From Pseudomonadota bacterium (GTDB taxonomy: Bacteria > Pseudomonadota > Gammaproteobacteria > UBA11654), in contig JAPOHS010000022.1 of the NCBI GenBank assembly GCA_029979325.1, positions 1-16,900 of the forward strand: DNA of 16,900 bases. Reading direction: 5' to 3'. Shown here one piece after another: positions 1 to 7,354 of the stretch. Position 1 is the stretch's first letter. Each line of letters opens with the position of its first letter. The notes beneath the pieces were generated by a model. That model was not told where the DNA came from. It did not search any database and saw nothing but the letters and a program-made list of their open reading frames with translations. The position numbers were made by a program, and so were the translations under genes.

Positions 1-241
1 ATTTAATGAATATCTATCATTCAATGATCTTCCTGAGCTAGATTTGATAATCAGAACCTCTGGTGAGACTAGACTGAGTAACTTTATGCTATGGCAATCA
101 GCTTACTCTGAAATTCATTTTACAGAGACATTATGGCCAAACTTTGAGGAGCAAGAGTTTTTAGAAATCCTTCAAGCGTACTCTCTGTCAGAGCGAAGAT
201 TTGGCAATGTCGATGAAGATACTGAACTAAAGGAAGCTTAA
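1..241 (+). CDS. uppS: Undecaprenyl diphosphate synthase, C-terminal part (5' truncated by window edge)
   Basis: The reading frame is open from base 2 and ends at TAA 239-241; only about 79 C-terminal residues are present. UppS is the cytosolic cis-prenyltransferase that extends farnesyl diphosphate to C55 undecaprenyl diphosphate, the lipid carrier precursor for peptidoglycan and O-antigen. The visible segment holds the family block [15 protein letters not shown], whose Arg residues and Ser bind isopentenyl diphosphate phosphate in the family, followed by the E-x-H-F-T-x-x-x-W-P segment and the terminal SERRFG. The catalytic Asp and the P-loop lie upstream of the window, so activity cannot be judged. 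The downstream neighbour cdsA begins 5 nt after the stop, as expected for the conserved uppS-cdsA pair. Identification is firm from the C-terminal motifs and gene order. Confidence 0.93.
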   Translation, partial: FNEYLSFNDLPELDLIIRTSGETRLSNFMLWQSAYSEIHFTETLWPNFEEQEFLEILQAYSLSERRFGNVDEDTELKEA

Positions 242-246
242 ATTAG

Positions 247-1032
247 GTGACAAACCTTCAAAAAAGAATCTCATCGGGCTTGGTTCTTCTTGTCATTTTG
301 GCAGTAATCATAAATGCAACAAGGCTGATGCCTGATATCCCTGTTTATACTTTAGCCATATTGGCACTTTTAGTGTCTTATGAATATTCTCAATTTTTAA
401 AGATAAAATCATTGTCATTGGTGTTTTTACTTACTATTTTAATGAGCACTTTGGTACCGAGTGAATATTACTCACATTTTGTGATCCTTGGTTGTTTGAT
501 ATGGCTTAGTCTATTCTTGAGAATTTTGCTATATGACAATCCAACGATGGGAAGTGCTGAGATATTTTTTTCAGGTTATCTAATGATTTTTCCTTCGTTT
601 ATTTCTGGAATCATTATTTTTGAAGCTTATGCAAAGTTACTGATGCTGGTTTTAATTGCCGTATCTTTTGCAGACTCGGCTGCATATTTCTTCGGTAAAA
701 AATTTGGAAGAAAAATTCTTCTCAGAAACACCAGTCCTGGTAAAACCCTTGAAGGCTTGATCGGTGCCTTCATTGCAACCCCAATTTTTTTGGCACTTTT
801 ATCTGGTTTAATGGACACCAATTTATCTGGTGCAATCATATTTGGCATAATCATAACGCCACTGAGTTTTGCAGGGGATGTCGTTTTTAGTTTCATTAAA
901 AGGAGTGCCAATGTAAAAGATTCAAGCAATCTTATACCTGGTCATGGAGGATTCATTGACCTCTTAGATGGTTCAATTGCGTCACTGCCATTTTTTGCAC
1001 TTTTGTTAATGAGCTTGCCAGAAAACTTCTAA
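247..1032 (+). CDS. cdsA: Phosphatidate cytidylyltransferase (CDP-diacylglycerol synthase)
   Basis: This integral inner-membrane enzyme makes CDP-diacylglycerol from phosphatidate and CTP, the branch point to all phospholipids. The 261-residue product is somewhat shorter than E. coli CdsA (about 285) and is mostly hydrophobic segments. The cytidylyltransferase signature spans roughly residues 215-243: SFIKRSANVKD, then PGHGGFIDLLDG. The first Asp of the usual D-R-x-D motif is present (Asp238) but the Arg is Leu239; Asp241 is kept. A second conserved block, ADSAAYFFGKKFGR followed by SPGKTLEG, is present near residues 142-170. The start is GTG at 247, with a Shine-Dalgarno AAGGAAG at 230-236 inside the end of uppS. 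The 5-nt gap suggests cotranscription with uppS. No dxr follows, unlike Pseudomonas; a 137-nt AT-rich spacer separates it from rseP. Confidence 0.93.
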   Translation: MTNLQKRISSGLVLLVILAVIINATRLMPDIPVYTLAILALLVSYEYSQFLKIKSLSLVFLLTILMSTLVPSEYYSHFVILGCLIWLSLFLRILLYDNPTMGSAEIFFSGYLMIFPSFISGIIIFEAYAKLLMLVLIAVSFADSAAYFFGKKFGRKILLRNTSPGKTLEGLIGAFIATPIFLALLSGLMDTNLSGAIIFGIIITPLSFAGDVVFSFIKRSANVKDSSNLIPGHGGFIDLLDGSIASLPFFALLLMSLPENF

Positions 1033-1169
1033 TGGATTTTAAAAAATCAAAAAAAATGCAAATCAATATGACTTATTTTATTTGATATTCCTTATTTTAA
1101 TGGTTTTTGGCTTTCTTTAATCCCTTCAATCTTTATAATTCCTTCATAATGGAGAGGGATAATTAAAAA
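1033..1169 (+). promoter_or_regulatory. AT-rich cdsA-rseP spacer with a candidate promoter for the rseP-to-dnaE run
   Basis: This is the largest non-coding gap in the window. It contains a perfect TATAAT at 1134-1139, 30 bases upstream of the rseP ATG. No good -35 box sits at normal spacing: TTGGCT at 1107-1112 resembles one but is 21 bases away, and the 17-bp position reads CTTTCT. The Shine-Dalgarno-like GGAGAGG for rseP is at 1151-1157, somewhat far (12 nt) from the start. A small inverted repeat GATTTT-AA-AAAATC lies at 1035-1048, right after the cdsA stop, but it is pure A/T in its core and has no downstream T-run on this strand. A promoter here is plausible because the following genes form one tightly packed run, but in such AT-rich DNA a chance TATAAT is common. 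Confidence 0.35.
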
Positions 1170-2531
1170 ATGGATTTTTTATTTTCAGTAATTGCATTCA
1201 TCGTCTTAGTTGGCGTGCTCGTTGCTATTCATGAATACGGACATTTCATTGCTGCAAAATTATGCAATGTAAAGGTCCTTCGCTACTCAATTGGATTCGG
1301 CAAGGTTCTTGCCAGTAAACGATCAGGTAATGATCAGACAGAATACTGCTTATCATTAATCCCACTCGGCGGTTATGTTCAACTCTTAGACGAAAGAAGC
1401 GAGGACGTGGCTGAAGAAGAAAAAGAAAGAGCCTTCAACAATCAGACACCCATTAAAAAGATTTTTATTCTCTTTGCAGGACCAGCTGCTAATTTTATAT
1501 TCTCAATCATTGCTTATACGCTTATGTTTTCTGCTGGTGTGCCAGGACAGAAACCAATCATAGGAGAGGTTGATCAAGAATCAATTGCATGGGAGGCCAA
1601 TATTCGAGCTGGAGATGAAATTATTTCTGTTGGGGATAGAGATGTAAAAACTTGGCAATCCGCTCTGATCTCAATGATTGGAGAAGTACTTGAAGATGAG
1701 CAAATATCAATACAATTAATCAATGCCAATGGCAGCGAAAAAAATGCACTTCTTGATGTCAGTGGCAGAACAAAAGAACTTACATCACCCGACTTATTGT
1801 TTCCAGGTCTTGGTTTTACGCCAGAATCCCCCAATCTTTCACCAATTGTCGTCTCTGTTGTTCCAGACAGTCCAGCAGATCAGTCTGGCTTGAAAAAGGA
1901 CGACATACTAAAAAGCATCGATGGCATAGAGATTCAGAATATTGATCAATTCAGCCAATTGATTATGGATCGACCCAATACTCTGATTGATCTTCTCATT
2001 GAGAGGGATGGAATGGATTATGAAACAGATGTCTCACTCACCACTAGGGAAGACAATAAATCCATGGGTTACATAGGTTTGCAAACAACTTTTAATCAAG
2101 ATCAATTGCAAGAATACATGGCTATAGAAAAGTATTCTTTTACTCAAAGTTTCCTCATGTCAATTGAAGAGACCAATAGAATGATTGGTTTGACACTGAA
2201 TATGTTGGGCAAAATGGTAACAGGTCAGATTTCCAGTGATAATTTAAGCGGACCTGTAGGTATTGCAAAAGATGCTGGCACTGTTGCTAAGAGAGGCATC
2301 ATTGCGACACTCTCTTTTATGGCGATCATAAGCATCAGTCTGGGGATTCTTAATCTTCTTCCAATTCCTGTTTTGGATGGTGGTCAGATCCTGTTTGTTT
2401 GCATCGAGACTGTCATCAGAAGACCGTTACCTGAAAAAATACAAATGGCCTTTCAACAGATTGGGGTCACCGCACTTTTGTTTCTGATGGTTTTTGCACT
2501 ATATAATGATTTGGCAAGGATTTTTGGGTGA
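1170..2531 (+). CDS. rseP: RseP site-2 intramembrane zinc metalloprotease
   Basis: RseP is the inner-membrane protease that makes the second cut in the sigma-E anti-sigma factor RseA during envelope stress and also clears remnant signal peptides. The 453-residue length matches E. coli (450). The zinc motif HEYGH is at residues 21-25 in the first membrane segment, and the third metal ligand Asp403 lies in PIPVLDGGQ near the C-terminus, at almost the E. coli positions (His22/His26/Asp402). Two PDZ-like domains lie between: about residues 115-190 and 225-290 (VVPDSPADQSGLKKDDIL). The final part holds two more hydrophobic segments. The stop TGA overlaps the bamA GTG start by 4 nt, so translation of the two is probably coupled. 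All catalytic residues are intact. Confidence 0.96.
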   Translation: MDFLFSVIAFIVLVGVLVAIHEYGHFIAAKLCNVKVLRYSIGFGKVLASKRSGNDQTEYCLSLIPLGGYVQLLDERSEDVAEEEKERAFNNQTPIKKIFILFAGPAANFIFSIIAYTLMFSAGVPGQKPIIGEVDQESIAWEANIRAGDEIISVGDRDVKTWQSALISMIGEVLEDEQISIQLINANGSEKNALLDVSGRTKELTSPDLLFPGLGFTPESPNLSPIVVSVVPDSPADQSGLKKDDILKSIDGIEIQNIDQFSQLIMDRPNTLIDLLIERDGMDYETDVSLTTREDNKSMGYIGLQTTFNQDQLQEYMAIEKYSFTQSFLMSIEETNRMIGLTLNMLGKMVTGQISSDNLSGPVGIAKDAGTVAKRGIIATLSFMAIISISLGILNLLPIPVLDGGQILFVCIETVIRRPLPEKIQMAFQQIGVTALLFLMVFALYNDLARIFG

Positions 2532-4933
2532 TTTCAATTTTGAAGAACAGCATTATAACTATTGCAATTTGGTTGTTCATTTTCCCTATGGCAACCCTAT
2601 CTAATGATGAATTTGTTGTAAAAGATATAAAAATAGAAGGCCTTGAAAAGATTTCGGAAGGTGCACTTCTTAACTATTTACCAGTCAATATTGGGGACAG
2701 TCTTGATGAAAGCAGAATCCAAGAGTCAATCCGTTCTGTTTATTCAAGTGGATTTTTTAAGAATATCGAGTTCAGAAAGGATGACTCAGGAGTGTTGATC
2801 ATTTCTGTATTGGAGCGACCATCAATCGCCTCAATAAACTTTGAAGGTAATAAAGACATAAAAACAGAGGATCTAGAAGATTCTTTAAATAATATTGGTT
2901 TCAAGATTGGGAGAAATTATGATCCTTCGATTCTAGATGAAATTGAGCGATCACTCATTGATCAGTATTTTAGTTTTGGTAAATACAATGCCAGAGTGAA
3001 AACAACAGTTGAAGAACTTCCTGGAAATACCGTTGGTGTTCAAGTTGATGTCAGTGAGGGCGATAGGGCACAAATTAGGCAAATCAATGTTGTTGGTAAT
3101 AAGATCTTCAGTGATGAAGATATTCTAGATATATTGAAGTTACAGATGCCAAACTGGCTATCATTTTTCAATCAGGATGATAGATACTCACGTGAAGATC
3201 TTCAGGGAGACCTTGAAACAATTGAAAATTTTTATTTAGACCAAGGCTATGCAAACTTTAGAATTGAATCCGCACAGGTTGCAATTTCTAAGGATAAGCA
3301 AGGAATTTTTGTAACAATCAATATCACTGAAGATGAAGTCTATACCCTCTCAGATGTAAAAGTAACTGGGGAGTTTGTTATCCCCAAAGAGGAGATTGAA
3401 AAATTTATCTTCGCACAACCTGGGCAGACCTTTTCCCAAGGCTTATTAACCTCCATTACGGAGCTCATCGAGTATGAGCTCGGTGAAGATGGGTATTCTT
3501 TTGCAGAGGTAGAGGCAGTTCCAGAATTAGATCGAGAAAACAAGGAAGTGAAAGTCGTATTCTACATTCAACCCAAAGATAGGGTTTATGTGAGAAGAAT
3601 AAGTTTCACAGACACAACATCAATCAATGATGATGTCCTCAGAAGAGAGATGAGACAGCTTGAAGGTGGTTACTATTCGAAAAGCAAACTTGAAAGATCA
3701 AAGATCAGATTACAAAGACTGCCCTTTATTGAAGAAGTGAATTATGAAACATATCCGGTTCCAGGCTCGACTGATCTTGTAGATGCAGAGTTCAATATAA
3801 AAGAGGGACTTCCAGGACAATTTGGAGGCGGAATTGGTTATTCTGGATATCAGAAACTTATCTTGAATGGTAACTTCACACACACAAACTTCTTCGGAAC
3901 AGGAAACAGGGTAGGGTTGGATATCAATGCAAGTCGATTCAGGGATTTATACAGCATATCAACCACCAATGCATATACAGGCATTGATGAAATTGCAAGG
4001 ACACTGAGTCTGTCTTATTCAAACTTCAGTCAGTTCACATCATCATCATCCGATTTTTCAACCAAAACATACTCTCTCGGAGCGCAATATTCTTACCCAT
4101 TGTCAGAGTTCCAAAGACTTATATTTGGAGGCTCTCTTCAGAGTTCAGAGCTTCTGGCTGGAGATTATAGTGCCGATCAAGCTCTTCAATGGGTTACAAG
4201 TAATGGAAAGAGTGAATGTTTTGACCAAGAGTTTTTTGACTTCTGTAAAACCAGATTTGACAATGCTGAGCTGACTGCTGGATGGGTCTATGATTCAAGG
4301 AATAGATTTATGTTTGCAGATCAGGGGATGAGCCATCGTTTGATTCTAAATGCCTCAATACCAGGAAGTGATGTCGAGTACTACGGGATCAATTATGCCT
4401 ACAAACAATACTTCAATATCCCTTTCCCTATCATTAATCGACTTACGATGATGGTTAAAGCAGATCTAGCCTTTAATGATGCATATGGTGATTCAATTGG
4501 TGTACCCCCTTACAAGAACTTTTATGCTGGAGGTCCGGACACAGTTAGGGGATTCAAGGAGCATCGATTGGGACCAAAAGACAATTATGGGAACCCTTAT
4601 GGCGGTAACCTCTTGATTTCGAGTCAGACTGAGTTCATTCTTCCCATACCTGGTGATTGGGCCAATAGAGCAAGATTCAGTCTATTTTTTGATATCGGAA
4701 ATACCTTTTCAACAAGTGAACTGGAGTTTTTTGATCCTGAAGGGAATCCAATAGACTATAGTTTTGATGCCAGTAAATTGAAGCGATCTTATGGTTTAGC
4801 AGCTCAGTGGTTGGCTCCAATGGGGTTATTTAGATTCAGTTATGCCATACCGATGAATTCTATAGACGGCACAGATCGATTTTATTCTGATGAGACAGAG
4901 AGATTCCAATTTACAGTTGGTGGTGCTTTTTAG
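2528..4933 (+). CDS. bamA: Outer membrane protein assembly factor BamA (Omp85)
   Basis: BamA is the central beta-barrel of the BAM complex that folds and inserts outer-membrane proteins. The 801 residues (E. coli 810) start with a signal peptide (hydrophobic stretch at about residues 8-24). Five POTRA domains follow, starting near residues 29, 98, 180, 271 and 352, each with the recurring 'I-x-x-G-N/L' pattern. The barrel begins near 427. The lid-lock motif VRGF is at 673-676 (E. coli 660-663), preceded by FYAGG, and the chain ends in FQFTVGGAF, a typical C-terminal beta-signal with final Phe. The GTG start overlaps the rseP stop (GTGA). Two cysteines, 564 and 573, lie in the loop just before the strand aligned to E. 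coli FTFNYGW, and the E. coli Cys-bearing insert after VRGF is missing. Mature export and BAM function are secure inferences. Confidence 0.97.
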   Translation: MISILKNSIITIAIWLFIFPMATLSNDEFVVKDIKIEGLEKISEGALLNYLPVNIGDSLDESRIQESIRSVYSSGFFKNIEFRKDDSGVLIISVLERPSIASINFEGNKDIKTEDLEDSLNNIGFKIGRNYDPSILDEIERSLIDQYFSFGKYNARVKTTVEELPGNTVGVQVDVSEGDRAQIRQINVVGNKIFSDEDILDILKLQMPNWLSFFNQDDRYSREDLQGDLETIENFYLDQGYANFRIESAQVAISKDKQGIFVTINITEDEVYTLSDVKVTGEFVIPKEEIEKFIFAQPGQTFSQGLLTSITELIEYELGEDGYSFAEVEAVPELDRENKEVKVVFYIQPKDRVYVRRISFTDTTSINDDVLRREMRQLEGGYYSKSKLERSKIRLQRLPFIEEVNYETYPVPGSTDLVDAEFNIKEGLPGQFGGGIGYSGYQKLILNGNFTHTNFFGTGNRVGLDINASRFRDLYSISTTNAYTGIDEIARTLSLSYSNFSQFTSSSSDFSTKTYSLGAQYSYPLSEFQRLIFGGSLQSSELLAGDYSADQALQWVTSNGKSECFDQEFFDFCKTRFDNAELTAGWVYDSRNRFMFADQGMSHRLILNASIPGSDVEYYGINYAYKQYFNIPFPIINRLTMMVKADLAFNDAYGDSIGVPPYKNFYAGGPDTVRGFKEHRLGPKDNYGNPYGGNLLISSQTEFILPIPGDWANRARFSLFFDIGNTFSTSELEFFDPEGNPIDYSFDASKLKRSYGLAAQWLAPMGLFRFSYAIPMNSIDGTDRFYSDETERFQFTVGGAF

Positions 4934-4960
4934 ATAATGTCTTAATAATTTTTTGATAAG

Positions 4961-4968
4961 AAAGGAAA
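4961..4968 (+). promoter_or_regulatory. Shine-Dalgarno fixing the skp start at ATG 4974
   Basis: AAAGGAAA lies 5 nt before ATG 4974. A longer reading from TTG 4953 is open in the same frame, but it would place this site inside the coding sequence and would add seven residues ahead of a canonical signal peptide, so the ATG is preferred. Confidence 0.75.
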
Positions 4969-4973
4969 TAATC

Positions 4974-5540
4974 ATGAAAAATAAATACTTACTAGGAATA
5001 TTTGCCGTATTGGTTTTTGTAGGGCAGCCAGTTTTTGCACAAGACTCAGCTGTGAGAATTGGTGTAGTGGATATGAATAAATTACTTCAAGAATCTCCCC
5101 AATATCAGGACATGCTTTCAGCTGTTGAAGAAGAGTTTGCTCCTAGGGTGAGAGATATTGAGGCCAAGGAAGCTTCTTTCAATGAAAGCAGAGATCAGTT
5201 ACAACAGGATAATTTGGCTCTCAGTAATGATGAAAGACAGAATGCGACACTCAAATTAGCCTCAGCTCAAAGAGAGCTAGAGTACTTGGCACAAAGCTTT
5301 CAAGAGGATAGGAACAATCGAATTCAGATTGAGACCAATAAAATCATTGTTGAAACCATCAATGTTGTAAACAAATTTGGTAGAGACAGTGGTTATGATC
5401 TCATTATCAATGAAGGCAGAATCAGTCAGAACACAATTTTGAATGGAGGAACTCTTTATAAGGGCGCTTCAGTCGACATCACAAATGACATTGCAAAAGT
5501 ATTAGAGAAAAACTTTCAGGAAATTAAAACGGGCGGTTAA
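4974..5540 (+). CDS. skp: Periplasmic OMP chaperone, OmpH/Skp family
   Basis: Skp-family proteins are trimeric periplasmic chaperones that hold unfolded outer-membrane proteins on the way to BamA. I place the start at ATG 4974 (188 residues), because AAAGGAAA at 4961-4968 is a well-spaced Shine-Dalgarno and the product then begins with a clean signal peptide: MKNK, a hydrophobic core, and a likely cleavage after VFA at residue 22. The mature N-terminus has the family segment RIGVVDMNKLLQESPQ. The middle is highly charged and rich in Glu, Gln and Arg (about residues 60-125), consistent with the long helical coiled-coil tentacles. The C-terminal part returns to the beta-forming segment YDLIINEGRI. 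The position between bamA and lpxD is the standard one. Skp is a family-level name; sequence conservation in this family is low. Confidence 0.9.
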   Translation: MKNKYLLGIFAVLVFVGQPVFAQDSAVRIGVVDMNKLLQESPQYQDMLSAVEEEFAPRVRDIEAKEASFNESRDQLQQDNLALSNDERQNATLKLASAQRELEYLAQSFQEDRNNRIQIETNKIIVETINVVNKFGRDSGYDLIINEGRISQNTILNGGTLYKGASVDITNDIAKVLEKNFQEIKTGG

Positions 5541-5552
5541 ACTTCGTTTTCT

Positions 5553-5560
5553 AAGGAGAG
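5553..5560 (+). promoter_or_regulatory. Strong Shine-Dalgarno fixing a TTG start for lpxD
   Basis: AAGGAGAG sits 6 nt upstream of TTG 5567 and is one of the best ribosome binding sites in the window. It supports a rare TTG start; the resulting N-terminus (MPDGSVTLGELASKYG) aligns in length and pattern with the E. coli LpxD N-terminus, MPSIRLADLAQQL. Confidence 0.8.
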
Positions 5561-5566
5561 ATATTT

Positions 5567-6574
5567 TTGCCAGATGGTTCAGTCACACTAGGGGAATTGG
5601 CATCCAAGTATGGATGTGAGCTGATTGGTGATGATGAAACCAGAGTAAGTAAAGTCTCAACTTTGCAAGATGCAGACCATGATTCTATTTCCTTTCTTGC
5701 AAATCCTGCATACAAGTCTCTATTAACTGAAACCAAAGCATCTGCTGTCATACTCATGAAAGAAGATGAGCAGAATTGTCCCTGTGCCTCACTTGTTTGC
5801 GACGATCCATATCTTGTTTTTTCGAGAATCTCATCCATGCTTGATCATTCAAAATCATTTCATCCAGAAATACACCCCACTGCAATTATTCACGATGATG
5901 CGATAGTCCCCAAAAGTTGTAATATTCAAGCTGGAGCTTTTATCGCAGAAGGGGCAAGTTTGGGTGAGTCAGTCTATATCGGTGCAAATTCAGTAATTGA
6001 AAAGAATGCTCAGATAGGTGATAACTCATGGATAGCGCCAAATGTCACACTCATGAATGATTGTGTTATTGGAAATAGAGCAGTCATACACTCAGGTGTT
6101 GTCATTGGTGGCGATGGTTATGGCTTTTCAGAAAATGAAGAACAGTCATGGGAGAAAATACCGCAAGTTGGATCTGTTATCATTGGAGATGATGTTGAAA
6201 TTGGCGCGAATACAACCATAGATAGAGGCGCGCTTTCAAACACCGTCATTGGTAATGGTGTCAAATTAGACAATCTAATTATGATTGCCCACAACGTTGT
6301 AATCGGTGACCATACAGCGATTGTCGCATCTTCATCAATTGCTGGCAGTTCAAAAATAGGTAAGTATTGCCGTATCAGTGGGCAGGTTGGGATCACAGGG
6401 CATGTAGACATTGCAGATCATACAACCTTGACTGCTAGAACCTCTGTTATGAAATCAATCTCAAAATCTGGTGTCTATTCAAGTAATTTATTTCCTCATC
6501 AGGAATCCAAGGAATGGCAAAAGAATGTTGCAAAGTTTAGGAGACTGAGAAAATCAGAAGGAAGCAATGACTAA
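5567..6574 (+). CDS. lpxD: UDP-3-O-(3-hydroxyacyl)glucosamine N-acyltransferase
   Basis: LpxD adds the N-linked 3-hydroxyacyl chain to UDP-3-O-acylglucosamine, the third step of lipid A synthesis in the cytosol, using acyl-ACP. The 335-residue protein (E. coli 341) has an N-terminal uridine-binding domain (about 1-100), then a left-handed beta-helix of hexapeptide repeats (about 105-295, I-G-x-x-x-x-I pattern), and a helical tail. The catalytic base is His242 in IAHNVVIGDHT, equivalent to E. coli His239. The IDRGAL block before it is conserved. At the E. coli Met290 ruler position an ungapped alignment gives Ser293 (segment TARTSVMK). The TTG start is supported by a strong Shine-Dalgarno. The last 8 nt overlap the start of lpxA, which leaves no room for the fabZ gene that normally sits here. 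Confidence 0.96.
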   Translation: MPDGSVTLGELASKYGCELIGDDETRVSKVSTLQDADHDSISFLANPAYKSLLTETKASAVILMKEDEQNCPCASLVCDDPYLVFSRISSMLDHSKSFHPEIHPTAIIHDDAIVPKSCNIQAGAFIAEGASLGESVYIGANSVIEKNAQIGDNSWIAPNVTLMNDCVIGNRAVIHSGVVIGGDGYGFSENEEQSWEKIPQVGSVIIGDDVEIGANTTIDRGALSNTVIGNGVKLDNLIMIAHNVVIGDHTAIVASSSIAGSSKIGKYCRISGQVGITGHVDIADHTTLTARTSVMKSISKSGVYSSNLFPHQESKEWQKNVAKFRRLRKSEGSND

Positions 6575-7349
6575 CATTCATAAAACAGCAGTCGTATCAC
6601 CCAAATCAAATATTGATCCAAGCGTTGCAATTGGAGCGTATTCAATCATCGGAGATGATGTAGAGATAGGTAAGAATACAAAGATAGAATCGCATGTTGT
6701 CATCAAGGGAAAAACAAAGATCGGTGAGGATAATCACTTTTATTCTTTTTCCTCCATTGGAGATGATCCTCAAGATAAGAAGTACTTAAATGAGGAAACT
6801 GAAGTTGAAATCGGAGATAGAAATACAATCAGAGAATATACAACCATAAATAAGGGAACAATCCAGGATGTAGGCGTTACAAGGATGGGCAATGACAACT
6901 GGATCATGGCTTATGTTCATATTGCACATGACTGTCAAGTTGGAAACAATACGATATTTGCCAACAACACAACCTTAGGTGGGCATGTTGAGGTTGGAGA
7001 TTACGTCATATTTGGTGGTTTTTCGGGTGCCCATCAGTTCTGTAAAATAGGATCGCATAGCTTCTTGGGTATGTACTCAGGAGTGGCCAGAGATCTTCCT
7101 CCATATGTCATCGTGATGGGTCAACCTGCCGAGCCCAGGGGGATTAACCTTGAGGGTTTAAAGAGAAGAGATTTTTCAAAGGATCAAATAAGGAACATTA
7201 AATCAGCATATAAAGCCTTGTATATGTCTGATCTTCGATTAGAAGAGGCCATAAAGGCAATTCAGGATCTTGGTGATATCAACGGAGAACTCAATATTCT
7301 TGTCGATTTTCTAAACAATACGACAAGAGGCATTGTCAGAAAAGGCTAA
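6567..7349 (+). CDS. lpxA: UDP-N-acetylglucosamine 3-O-acyltransferase
   Basis: LpxA catalyses the first step of lipid A synthesis: transfer of a 3-hydroxyacyl chain from ACP to the 3-OH of UDP-GlcNAc, in the cytosol. The 260 residues (E. coli 262) form a left-handed beta-helix of hexapeptide repeats (about 1-185) and a C-terminal helical domain ending in TRGIVRKG. Catalytic His121 is in HIAHDC (E. coli His125), and His118, His156 and the HQFCKIG block are also conserved. The hydrocarbon-ruler residue, Gly173 in E. coli, is Met169 here (LGMYSG), the same residue and number as in the C10-selective Pseudomonas aeruginosa enzyme. The ATG at 6567 lies inside the 3' end of lpxD with AAGGAAG just upstream, so translation is coupled to lpxD. 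lpxB follows after 5 nt. Confidence 0.97.
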   Translation: MTNIHKTAVVSPKSNIDPSVAIGAYSIIGDDVEIGKNTKIESHVVIKGKTKIGEDNHFYSFSSIGDDPQDKKYLNEETEVEIGDRNTIREYTTINKGTIQDVGVTRMGNDNWIMAYVHIAHDCQVGNNTIFANNTTLGGHVEVGDYVIFGGFSGAHQFCKIGSHSFLGMYSGVARDLPPYVIVMGQPAEPRGINLEGLKRRDFSKDQIRNIKSAYKALYMSDLRLEEAIKAIQDLGDINGELNILVDFLNNTTRGIVRKG

Positions 7350-7354
7350 TACAG

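Noticed and set aside
1035..1048. GATTTT-AA-AAAATC as an intrinsic terminator after cdsA
   Set aside because: The stem is almost all A/T, the loop is only 2 nt, and it is followed by an A-run, not a T-run, on the coding strand.
1032..1085. Small 17-residue frame starting at ATG 1032, overlapping the cdsA stop
   Set aside because: Lys-rich and low complexity in A-rich DNA, no ribosome binding site distinct from coding sequence, and no sign of conservation can be judged. Likely chance.
4953..4973. Longer skp reading starting at TTG 4953
   Set aside because: It would bury the Shine-Dalgarno at 4961-4968 and add residues before a canonical signal peptide. ATG 4974 is the better start.
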